Positions 50,695-60,316 of a DNA stretch of 64,000 nucleotides are shown here, piece after piece. A model generated the notes under the pieces. The model did not search any database. It was not told the DNA's origin and saw nothing but the letters and a program-made list of their open reading frames with translations. Both the position numbers and the translations under genes were made by a program. Source of the stretch: Alkalilimnicola ehrlichii (lineage in GTDB: Bacteria > Pseudomonadota > Gammaproteobacteria > Nitrococcales > AK92). Positions within the stretch are counted from its first letter, which is position 1; each line of letters opens with the position of its first letter. The DNA is taken from assembly GCF_003399765.1 (NCBI RefSeq), contig NZ_NFZV01000004.1:164951-228950 (forward strand), given 5' to 3'.

Positions 50695-51582
50695 TCATGC
50701 GCTAAGCAGTCGTCTCGCCGCATCCATGTCATCCCCCAAATTATCTTGCTGAACTAACGGCCGACCGGCCTGAAGCCCCAAACGCGTAAAGGCCAAGGGG
50801 GGTTGGGTTATACCGGCTAGCTTCGGCGTTCCTCGGTACACGTCGTAGTTTGCGACGATGATCAAATCCGTATAATCAGGCTTTGTGGATGCCTCCCCAC
50901 GCTCCCAGTCTTCATGTACTTCTATCGCTTCGATTAGCTGCTCTGGAAATTCCCAACGACGTAATAAAGTGGCGCCTGCCTGCGGATGCAGTGCCTGAAT
51001 AATGGCTTCGTTTTGTTGCTCGTTGTTGAAGCGATCTTGATGACGTAAATACTGCGAAATAACCAGCACCCCTAAATCGTGCACCAGCCCGGCGAGTAAA
51101 GCATCTTCCGCGTTAAGGTGTTTGTGCCGACGGGCAATCGCATAGGTGCGTTCGGCGACGGCAAGGCTGTGGGCATACAGATCGCGAATTCTGGCGTGGT
51201 CGCCGGAAGCCGATCCCATAATTTGCAGGATCGAAAAGCTTGTCGCCAAAGTGGCCGTGAGCCGAAAGCCTAAACGCGTTACGGCACCTTGTATGCTTCT
51301 GTTTACCGTGCCTCCCCGGTAAGAGACGCTATTGCTGACCTTAATAATATGTGCCGCCAGCGGTGGATCGATATTAATAACGTTGGCGAGTTCTTTGGGG
51401 CCGGCGTCGGTGTCGGAAGCAACGGCTCGAACCTTCTGCGCGACTTCCGGAACGCCTGGCAGAACAAGCTGGCCGCTTTCCATCCATGCGATCAGGTCTT
51501 TGAATATACGGGAGAAATCGTCGGTCGTTTCGGTTGCGTTGAGGGGCATATGCGTCAGCTGCTCATTATCATTATAAATCAT
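50695..51582 (-). CDS. HDOD domain protein
   Basis: About 295 aa. The HDOD core runs from LPGVPEVAQKVRAVASDTD through LANVINIDPPLAAHIIKVSN to LLAGLVHDLGVLVISQYL, keeping an HD pair at about residue 167, and EVHEDWERG follows. HDOD proteins act in signalling and cell-cycle or motility control, usually without known catalysis. ATG 51582 is chosen over TTG 51588; no strong SD. Located next to the kinase-GGDEF remnant, so a shared signalling context is possible. Confidence 0.85.
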   Translation of the reverse strand: MIYNDNEQLTHMPLNATETTDDFSRIFKDLIAWMESGQLVLPGVPEVAQKVRAVASDTDAGPKELANVINIDPPLAAHIIKVSNSVSYRGGTVNRSIQGAVTRLGFRLTATLATSFSILQIMGSASGDHARIRDLYAHSLAVAERTYAIARRHKHLNAEDALLAGLVHDLGVLVISQYLRHQDRFNNEQQNEAIIQALHPQAGATLLRRWEFPEQLIEAIEVHEDWERGEASTKPDYTDLIIVANYDVYRGTPKLAGITQPPLAFTRLGLQAGRPLVQQDNLGDDMDAARRLLSA

Positions 51583-51831
51583 GGGCAAGAGTTATAAGGC
51601 CCAAACTATAACGACTAAGTATTAGTAAAGTCTAATTTTAATGTGTGTCGGTCTTGCCGCCGTTGCTTCAGCGATCGGCATGATGGCCGAAACCTTAATG
51701 AGAGAGGTCTGATGCTTATGGAAGTAGAGGCATTCCCTTCTCGCCGACCTTAAGCTTCGGCGTTAAAGTGAGGAGCGGGTATGGCACCGACTCTGTTCTT
51801 CGATTCTCTATAGCGGCTAAGGGCCCGCATA

Positions 51832-52203
51832 ATGGCGATCAGCTTGCAGATCGGTCAAGGGAATATATTTCTAACCGGTTACCAAAGTGCGGGCGCGATG
51901 TACGAAGGCAATACCGCTCGTGTTTACCGAGCGCGTCGCGAGAGCGACGGACAGCCGGTTATTCTTAAAGTCTTGCGCGGCGGTGCCGATGCTCAGGCGC
52001 GTTTACGCAAGGAATACGAGCTGGTACGGAGCCTGACGGGGCGGGGATCGTTATGCGCTTGCTAGCGAAAATGCCCGAGGATCGTTAGCAAACTGCGCTC
52101 GGCCGATGGGGATCTTACCGACGACACCGCTTTGATTCATAAAGCCGGTGCGGCCCTCTACCTGTCCAAGTCGCAGGGCCGCAAACGGGTTACTATCGCG
52201 TAG
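51832..52203 (+). pseudogene. Remnant of a large Ser/Thr kinase ... GGDEF multidomain gene
   Basis: Three collapsed pieces. 51832-52040 encodes a kinase N-lobe (YEGNTARVYRARRESDGQPV, then ILKVL with the ATP lysine). 52047-52085, in another frame, encodes IVMRLLAKMPEDR, which matches the end of the kinase domain in multisensor kinases. 52087-52203 encodes LIHKAGAALYLSKSQGRKRV, which resembles the end of a GGDEF domain. An intact gene of this type codes for well over 1000 residues, so two large internal deletions are inferred. Ends two bases before the fadH stop. Confidence 0.7.
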
Positions 52204-52205
52204 TG

Positions 52206-54257
<2,052 letters not shown>

Positions 54258-54289
54258 CTATCTGCACAGCAGCTTTTTATCTAGACAGT

Positions 54290-54313
54290 GTCAAGATAGA
54301 GCGGTATCTTGAC
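54290..54313. promoter_or_regulatory. Putative TetR operator between fadH and its regulator
   Basis: GTCAAGATA (54290-54298), six bases, TATCTTGAC (54305-54313): a perfect 9-bp inverted repeat. The outer halves also read TGTCAA / TTGACG, resembling -35 boxes on both strands. Position between the divergent starts fits control of both genes. Confidence 0.65.
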
Positions 54314-54340
54314 GGCGTCAATATTAGGAGGTCGATCTTG

Positions 54341-54940
54341 ATGACCGGTCAACGTTATCACCATGGTAATTTGCGCCCGACCTTGCTTAGCGAGACGCGC
54401 CATCTATTGGCTGCCGAAGGTGTCGAAGGACTGTCGCTGCGACGACTGGCACAGCAAGTAGGTGTCTCGCGTAGCGCGCTTTATCACCACTTCCGCGACA
54501 AGCACGACCTCCTATGTGCCGTGGCGAGCGAAGGTTTCTTAGAGCTGGAAAAATTGGTGGATGGAGCCTGTTTGGCTCCCGGGCCTGAGTTAGAGGCAGG
54601 ATTGCGTCGATTCGTCAGGGCTTATCTAGCCTTTGCTACCGACGATCCGGAGCGGTATGAACTGATGTTCGGTCGTACGCTATGGAAACAAGGGCAGCCG
54701 AACGAAGCGCTGCGGACAGTGGCTTATCGAAGCTTTCGCCGTTATGTAGCGCGTATTGAAGAGTTGCTACAACGCGCGGGGGTGTCTGCTGAGCGTCCCC
54801 TGCGCGTTGCGCAAGCAAGTTGGGCAACCTTACACGGCGTGTGTCGGTTACTGCTCGACGGAATTTACCTGGACCGGGCCGATATGGAGGAGGTCAGCGA
54901 AGAGGCGATCAGAGTGATTCTGATTGCCTTGCAACGGTGA
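54341..54940 (+). CDS. TetR family regulator (probable fadH regulator)
   Basis: 199 aa. The N-terminal HTH is GLSLRRLAQQVGVSRSALYH followed by HFRDKHDLLCAVASEGF, typical TetR. The C-terminal domain (LRRFVRAYLAFATDDPERYE) is of the TetR_C_33/WHG type. AGGAGG nine bases before ATG 54341 fixes the start; the open frame from 54224 is discarded. Divergent from fadH; the ligand could be an acyl-CoA, by inference. Confidence 0.88.
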   Translation: MTGQRYHHGNLRPTLLSETRHLLAAEGVEGLSLRRLAQQVGVSRSALYHHFRDKHDLLCAVASEGFLELEKLVDGACLAPGPELEAGLRRFVRAYLAFATDDPERYELMFGRTLWKQGQPNEALRTVAYRSFRRYVARIEELLQRAGVSAERPLRVAQASWATLHGVCRLLLDGIYLDRADMEEVSEEAIRVILIALQR

Positions 54941-54957
54941 CCTCCATGGCTTGCAGG

Positions 54958-55566
54958 TCAAGCGGCAAGGGAAATAACCACGCCCTGTAGTTCCTTCTGC
55001 GCTTGCGTCATAGCGGCCGTGTGAGCCTCCTCGCCCATTGCTAGGCCCTCGGCGCGAATGAATGTTACATCGTCGATACCGATAAAACCGAAGGCGGCTC
55101 GTAAATACGCTTCCTGAAAGTCGAGTTCGGCAGCCGCGCCTACCGAATAGATGCCGCCGCGTGTCGAAGCGATCAGTACACGTTTGTCGCCAGCCAAACC
55201 CTGCGGGCCGGTTTCCGTATAACGGAATGTTTTTCCAGCTTGCATAATGCGGTCGAACCACGCTTTCAGCACGCTGGGTATGCCTAAGTTGTACATCGGT
55301 GCGCCGATGACGAGTAGGTCGGCTTGCAAAAACTCCTGCAATAGCTGCTCGGTGAAAGCCGCTTCTTTAGTGTGTTCCCCGGAAGCGGCATCGGCTGTAC
55401 CGAGGTAGGCGATTTCCAGATGAGCGGGCGGTTCGGCGGCTAAATCGCGATAGGTAACGTCCAGAGACGGGTCGGTCTTGCGCAAATGAGCAATAATATC
55501 GGCCGAAAGGCGGCGAGAAGCGGATTGCTCGCCCAATATGCTGGAATCGATATGTAACGCTTTCAT
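54958..55566 (-). CDS. azoR: FMN-dependent NADH-azoreductase
   Basis: Flavodoxin-fold quinone/azo reductase, 202 aa. SSILGEQSASRRLSADI is the FMN phosphate loop; LLVIGAPMYNLGIPSVLKAW and ASTRGGIYS are the flavin contacts. Acts in cytoplasmic detoxification of quinones. Divergent LysR gene next door, a common pairing. Confidence 0.92.
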   Translation of the reverse strand: MKALHIDSSILGEQSASRRLSADIIAHLRKTDPSLDVTYRDLAAEPPAHLEIAYLGTADAASGEHTKEAAFTEQLLQEFLQADLLVIGAPMYNLGIPSVLKAWFDRIMQAGKTFRYTETGPQGLAGDKRVLIASTRGGIYSVGAAAELDFQEAYLRAAFGFIGIDDVTFIRAEGLAMGEEAHTAAMTQAQKELQGVVISLAA

Positions 55567-55668
55567 GGTTGGTTCCTACCGGGTTGGGTTGGTTAAGACA
55601 ACTGAGCAACAGTTGAAAGCGTATATTTGTATTGGGTATTTAACTAGTTGGCTAAGGCTGGATTTATT

Positions 55669-55684
55669 GTTCCGAAAATGGAAC
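55669..55684. promoter_or_regulatory. Putative LysR box before the LysR gene
   Basis: GTTCC (55669-55673), six bases, GGAAC (55680-55684), extended by imperfect TT/GA ends. It ends nine bases before the LysR ATG at 55694, so it would overlap the ribosome binding region or promoter start and fit autorepression. Confidence 0.45.
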
Positions 55685-55693
55685 GATTAAGGC

Positions 55694-56623
55694 ATGCAAA
55701 ACCTCAATGACATGTACTACTTTGCCCAAGTGGCCGAGCATGGCAGTTTCACCGCGGCGGCTTATGCGGTAGGGATGCCGAAGTCGACGCTGAGTCGGCG
55801 AATCAGTCGCTTGGAGGAGGGGTTGGGAGTGCGTTTGCTGCATCGCACGACGCGCCGTTTGACCCTAACCGATATCGGGCGAGAATATCTGCGGCATTGC
55901 CAGGAGGTGCTAGCGGCTGCGGAGGCGGCGAGTGAAGCCGTACAGCGTATTCAGGGCGAACCCAGTGGCTTGGTGCGGGTTACCGCGCCCTTATCGGTGT
56001 CGCAAACCTTGCTGGCCAGGGCCGTACCGGAGTTCCTCGCTCGTTATCCGAAGGTACGGATCGATCTGGAGGCCAGCAGTCGGCGGGTGGATTTGATTGC
56101 CGATGGTGTCGACGTTGCTATCAGGGTCCGCTCAAGTCTTGAAGATTCTTCCTTAGTAATGCGCCGTTTCGGAATCAGCCGGCTTATTTTGGTCGCTAGT
56201 CCCGAGCTATTGGTGCGTTACGGAGAGCCCCGTCATCCGGTTGACCTGTCCATGTTTCCCAGTCTGTCGTTACGTTTTACCGAAGGGCGGCATATTTGGG
56301 AGCTACAGGGGCGGGATGGCGAGTCGCTGACGATTTCTCACCAGCCGCGATTGACCACCGACGATATGTGGGTGCTACGGGATGCCGCTGCGGAAGGGGT
56401 GGGGATTACGGCGTTGCCTGGTTTCGTCTGTCACGAATACCTTGCGGGTAAGCGATTGGCGAATGTGTTACCGGATTGGAGCCTCCCGACCGGGCAACTG
56501 CATGCTGTCTACCCTTATCGGCGGGGGCTGGTGCCGGCCGTTAGACACTTTATCGATTTCCTCGCCGCTCGGCTGCCTGTGTTGGCCGAAGAGATGGGCG
56601 TTAGCTCGCGGATACCTTCATAG
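55694..56623 (+). CDS. LysR family regulator (probable azoR regulator)
   Basis: 309 aa. wHTH at residues 1-60 (MYYFAQVAEHGSFTAAAYAV; KSTLSRRISRLEEGLGVRLL) and a substrate-binding domain (GLVRVTAPLSVSQTLLARAV onward) of the PBP2_CrgA_like type. Divergent from azoR with 127 bp between, which implies regulation of azoR. Effector unknown. Confidence 0.9.
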   Translation: MQNLNDMYYFAQVAEHGSFTAAAYAVGMPKSTLSRRISRLEEGLGVRLLHRTTRRLTLTDIGREYLRHCQEVLAAAEAASEAVQRIQGEPSGLVRVTAPLSVSQTLLARAVPEFLARYPKVRIDLEASSRRVDLIADGVDVAIRVRSSLEDSSLVMRRFGISRLILVASPELLVRYGEPRHPVDLSMFPSLSLRFTEGRHIWELQGRDGESLTISHQPRLTTDDMWVLRDAAAEGVGITALPGFVCHEYLAGKRLANVLPDWSLPTGQLHAVYPYRRGLVPAVRHFIDFLAARLPVLAEEMGVSSRIPS

Positions 56624-56652
56624 GATGCCGAGAAAAACCAACGCGCTGCCGC

Positions 56653-58296
56653 TCATTGCTTGCCGTTTCGGCCCTGCTTTCTCCGCCACAGGGCGTGTGC
56701 AGCGAGTGCGAAAAAGATAGTGTAGACCGTGTACAAAAATACGTTCGGAAACCGGCTGAAAAGGCTGCCGCCAGCGTCGGGAGCGTAAGGGAGCGCGACA
56801 ACAAAGGTATCGTCGATAAACGCTGCCGACTGATGGCTAATGCGACCGTTGGGTAGCACAACGGCAGAGGGTCCGTTGTTGATCGCATGAACCATCGGTA
56901 CGCGGTTTTCCACCGCCCGAAGTACGGAAGAGTAAAGGTGCATAAACGGCTGGTTGGTTTCGCCGAACCAGCCGTCCAGTGAGTGGAAAACGAGGATTTT
57001 ACCGGCCGCATCGGCGCCGATACCTTCGGCAACAAAGCGCGGATAGGCCGTTTCGTAACAGATTCTCGATACTACGCGCATACCCGCGGCATCGAAGGTG
57101 GCGTGGTCGGTGCCGGGAGTAATTTCGCGTAGGAAATCGCCGAAATAGTTTTCGGCCCAGCGGCGAATGAACGGAATCTCACTGACCACGGGTGTGTACT
57201 CGCCGAACGGAACCCGTTTTATCTTACGATAAGTGCCTTCCAAATGGCCGTCTGGCCCAAGGTGTACCACCGTGTTATAGCTTTTTCTCCTGCCTTGGGC
57301 ATCTCGCTCCCATTCCAGATCGTGAAACAACAAGGATATTCCCATGTCGGCAACCAGCGCTTCGTAGTTCGCGCGGACATTACGCTGGGCGAAATAACCC
57401 TTGTAGCGGGATTCCGGCCATACAACCAACTCGGCGCCTTGTGCCGCTAGCGCTTCGGTGGCTGCCATCTCCGGTGGGTATGCGCGGCTATAACCCGGCG
57501 CGGGGTTAGGAATGTCAAGGCTGACGCGGTCGTTAGGCTGTACAATGCCCACTTGCCGGGCTTCCCAACCGGCGATTTTGTTATCCCAAGCCTGCACATG
57601 ATAAAGCCCGTACCCGAACCAGAGGCCGAGCAAGGCAACGCCGGTAATGTTCCAGGCTTTCTCATGAGCTCCGCTGGGACCCACCAACGCCACAAAAAGT
57701 AGGGCGCTCGTCATGGCAAGGAAAAAGTCGAGGCCGTAGACGCCCGTCAATTCGACGGCTTGCAAAGCTATCAGGAAATGGCTTTGCGCTTCTCCTAGCC
57801 GCGAGTGAAACAGCATGGGGTAGAGGTTGAACACCGCGACGAAGACGAGCGGAAAAAGAACAACTAACGGTAGTCGCGAATGTCGTTGTAGCCAGCACAA
57901 TGCCAAGGCGACCAAGGCAAAACTGTTGCCGGCATACAGCCAATAAAGCGATGCGGTAAGATAATTTCGAGGGGCTTCGTACGCTTTAAAGATGGTCAAA
58001 AACTCGGCCATCCAAGAGGTGGCACCGAGCCAAGCCACAGCGCCGGCAACCAAACCGAGTAACCAACTTTCGCCAAGTCCGCGATTTCGAATCGCTAACA
58101 ACAGCGGCACGAAAGCGATCCAGCCGGTGACGAATAATCGCGGCTCGGCGTACGGGAGAAAGATTAGGCAGCCGCTTAATATAGCTAACCCATACCGCGC
58201 TGTCGTAACCTCGGAAAGCGTTTGGAGCCGGTTGCGTACGTGTTCGTAACGCGACAGCTCCAAAGGCGAATGGGGAGCGGTTGACGATATTTTCAC
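56653..58296 (-). CDS. Apolipoprotein N-acyltransferase-like protein (Lnt paralogue)
   Basis: 547 aa. Multiple N-terminal spans to about residue 230, then a periplasmic CN-hydrolase domain with the Lnt triad: Glu295 (VVWPESRY), Lys358 (YRKIKRVPFGEY) and Cys413 (RICYETAYP), then a C-terminal span and basic tail. The housekeeping lnt normally sits beside corC/ybeX; this copy sits with a secreted hydrolase, so it is likely a paralogue. GTG start at 58296; 27 bases after the upstream gene, probably one operon. Confidence 0.85.
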   Translation of the reverse strand: MKISSTAPHSPLELSRYEHVRNRLQTLSEVTTARYGLAILSGCLIFLPYAEPRLFVTGWIAFVPLLLAIRNRGLGESWLLGLVAGAVAWLGATSWMAEFLTIFKAYEAPRNYLTASLYWLYAGNSFALVALALCWLQRHSRLPLVVLFPLVFVAVFNLYPMLFHSRLGEAQSHFLIALQAVELTGVYGLDFFLAMTSALLFVALVGPSGAHEKAWNITGVALLGLWFGYGLYHVQAWDNKIAGWEARQVGIVQPNDRVSLDIPNPAPGYSRAYPPEMAATEALAAQGAELVVWPESRYKGYFAQRNVRANYEALVADMGISLLFHDLEWERDAQGRRKSYNTVVHLGPDGHLEGTYRKIKRVPFGEYTPVVSEIPFIRRWAENYFGDFLREITPGTDHATFDAAGMRVVSRICYETAYPRFVAEGIGADAAGKILVFHSLDGWFGETNQPFMHLYSSVLRAVENRVPMVHAINNGPSAVVLPNGRISHQSAAFIDDTFVVALPYAPDAGGSLFSRFPNVFLYTVYTIFFALAAHALWRRKQGRNGKQ

Positions 58297-58323
58297 GGCT
58301 GTTGTCAGTGCTTTCTTATGTGC

Positions 58324-59190
58324 TTAATCAAAATTTCTACGGTCGACCGCCCAGGTAGTTTCCTGGCACAGGCCGCAGTTATTGCCTTTGAATACATGGC
58401 GCGCCATCTGGTCATCCATTAAATAATAGCGCAGCCACGCGGTTAGCGGGCCACGAAAACCCGCTGCATCGCCTGTCGGCTCGAAGTGGCCGGCACCGCG
58501 CAAGGTTGCCCAGAAAACCGGCACATTAGCGCTGTCGTATAGCGGGCGTTGATTCTTTGTCGGACTGGCGATGATGTCGCTGCTGCCGGAGAAAAGCAGC
58601 ATGGGGCCGTTCTGCGCGGTTTGCGCATTCTCAATATGGCTGAGCCCTCGGATATAGGGTTGAATCGATATTGTCGTTAGGACTCGTTCGTCGGTACCTG
58701 CCATGATGGCACCGCCTCCGCCTTGCGAATGCCCAACCGTGGCGATACGTTCGATATCTAACAAGTAGGTATAACTCCCCCAGTCGGCTTCGTTCTGACG
58801 AGCGAGATAATCAAGGCAAGCGATCATTTCCTGGCCGGTGCCGGCGTTGGAGGTTTGGGCGGCAGCGACCACAAACCCGTGACTGGCTAAATGATCGAGC
58901 AACCCTTCGTAGGTGGATGGGCTCGCGCCGGTTCCGTTGCCCCATAGGATGACCGGGTGTCGTAAGCCTTGTTTGCCCAAAGTCTCCGGTCGATAGATTT
59001 CGCAGTCTGGGCCTTCGCTGACCAGCGTGGTCGCAAACGGGCCGACTGCGGCAAAGTCATTACTTTTGGGAAAACCCGTGCTTGTTGTCCCCGACGTTTC
59101 GTTGCCCGGGTTCATTGCTTGGGCGGCACCGCCGGTAACCGCCCATGCCAAGGCAAGCAGCCATGCCCTAAGGTTTGTCTTCCTGACCAT
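58324..59190 (-). CDS. Secreted cutinase/polyester-hydrolase-like alpha/beta hydrolase
   Basis: 288 aa with signal peptide (WLLALAWAVTGGAAQA). HPVILWGNGTGASPSTYEGL matches the oxyanion region. Nucleophile Ser155 lies in VGHSQGGGG, Asp205 in SGSSDIIASP and His235 in GAGHFEP: the same triad layout as bacterial cutinases and PET-degrading hydrolases. The C-terminal NNCGLCQ offers a disulfide. Actual substrate (polyester, lipid or other ester) is unknown. GAGGAG precedes ATG 59190. Confidence 0.82.
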   Translation of the reverse strand: MVRKTNLRAWLLALAWAVTGGAAQAMNPGNETSGTTSTGFPKSNDFAAVGPFATTLVSEGPDCEIYRPETLGKQGLRHPVILWGNGTGASPSTYEGLLDHLASHGFVVAAAQTSNAGTGQEMIACLDYLARQNEADWGSYTYLLDIERIATVGHSQGGGGAIMAGTDERVLTTISIQPYIRGLSHIENAQTAQNGPMLLFSGSSDIIASPTKNQRPLYDSANVPVFWATLRGAGHFEPTGDAAGFRGPLTAWLRYYLMDDQMARHVFKGNNCGLCQETTWAVDRRNFD

Positions 59191-59561
59191 TCTAGGTTCT
59201 CTCCTCTATGCCATCTTTGCGCGTATGACGCGATGTCATTCGCTCGTTACCGCAACAAGGCGGCATCCAACCGTATTACCGGTCGGCGTGGCGGGTTTAC
59301 CTATAGGGCTGCTGTCAATCGGTATATAATTGTTTTCGTAATTCAAGAATCTAAGAACAACCTATCCTTACCCAAGGATGGGTAGTATGATTCAGTATTT
59401 ATGTCAAGTTTTTGGCGTTTTTCGTTCACATACACATCGTTCAGCGCTCTTTTAAACAAGCTTCTTTCTTGTAAATTGGGGCGCCGTTAGGTTGTTGCCA
59501 AGTGCTTGTCTGGAAGCGGCTTTTATGCAATGGACTAAGTGCCGAACGGGAGAAGAATCGC
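59191..59561. other. 371-bp divergent intergenic region
   Basis: No gene seen. It must carry the promoters for the hydrolase/Lnt unit (minus) and the QsdR-type regulator (plus). A TATAAT sits near 59324-59330. Nested inverted repeats lie at 59364-59384. Confidence 0.5.
59364..59384. promoter_or_regulatory. Nested inverted repeats, possible QsdR-type operator
   Basis: ATCCTT-ACCC-AAGGAT (59364-59379) overlaps TACCC-AAGGAT-GGGTA (59369-59384). Both are perfect. Two overlapping dyads between divergent genes suit a TetR-family dimer pair. Confidence 0.4.
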
Positions 59562-60167
59562 ATGGCTTCGCAACAAACTCGCCTTGCTCGCGCTTTGGCC
59601 GAATCGGATAACGAGCGGGCAACGCCCCTGGATGCTTTCCGCTTAGCACGTTCGCGTTGGCTAAAAGGTGAGAAGCTTAATCTGGTTGAATTGGCCAAAG
59701 ATCTGGACATCGGCCGAGCCACCTTGTTTCGCTGGGTGGGGAGTAAGGATTTACTGGTTCAGGAGATTCTCTGGTCGCTTTACGAGCCGATTTTTCGTAA
59801 GGCTATTGCGGAGAGTACGCAGCAAGGGGCGGAGCATGTGGTTGAAGTTCATCAGCGAGCAATGATGGAGGTGCTCGCTGCCGAGCCGATGCAGCGTTTC
59901 CTGCGGCGCGATCCGGAATATGCCCTGAAATTGCTTGGTAGCTCTTCCAGCGTCTTGCATAAACGAGTGGTTGAGATTACACGCGAGCACCTGGAATCGC
60001 AGGTGGTTAAGGGCGAGCTTTCTTTGCCGTTGCCAACGGAGCGCTTCGCGGAGATTTTAACCCGCATTAATAAATCCCTTATGTTTGACGAAGCTACTGG
60101 AAGCTACCGACAAGCCATCGGCGAGGCACGCACCATCATGCGTTTGTTGCTCATGGGTAATGCGTAG
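59562..60167 (+). CDS. QsdR/TetR family regulator
   Basis: 201 aa. The segment ATPLDAFRLARSRWLKGEKL precedes the HTH NLVELAKDLDIGRATLFRWV, the pattern of QsdR-type regulators. GGGAGAAG before ATG 59562 decides the start; the frame from 59502 is longer but less likely. Divergent from the hydrolase, so likely its repressor, by inference. Confidence 0.85.
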   Translation: MASQQTRLARALAESDNERATPLDAFRLARSRWLKGEKLNLVELAKDLDIGRATLFRWVGSKDLLVQEILWSLYEPIFRKAIAESTQQGAEHVVEVHQRAMMEVLAAEPMQRFLRRDPEYALKLLGSSSSVLHKRVVEITREHLESQVVKGELSLPLPTERFAEILTRINKSLMFDEATGSYRQAIGEARTIMRLLLMGNA

Positions 60168-60316
60168 CATTATAAGACCAGAGCGCCACCCCCTTGCGCC
60201 TCCGGTCGCGCCCATTGAAAGCGTGCTTTGACGTAACCAATAAGTGTCAGAATAGCTGATCACCTGACCGTTCGAGTAGCGGAGTACTCTCGTTCTACTG
60301 TCCGGCGGCGTCGAAC

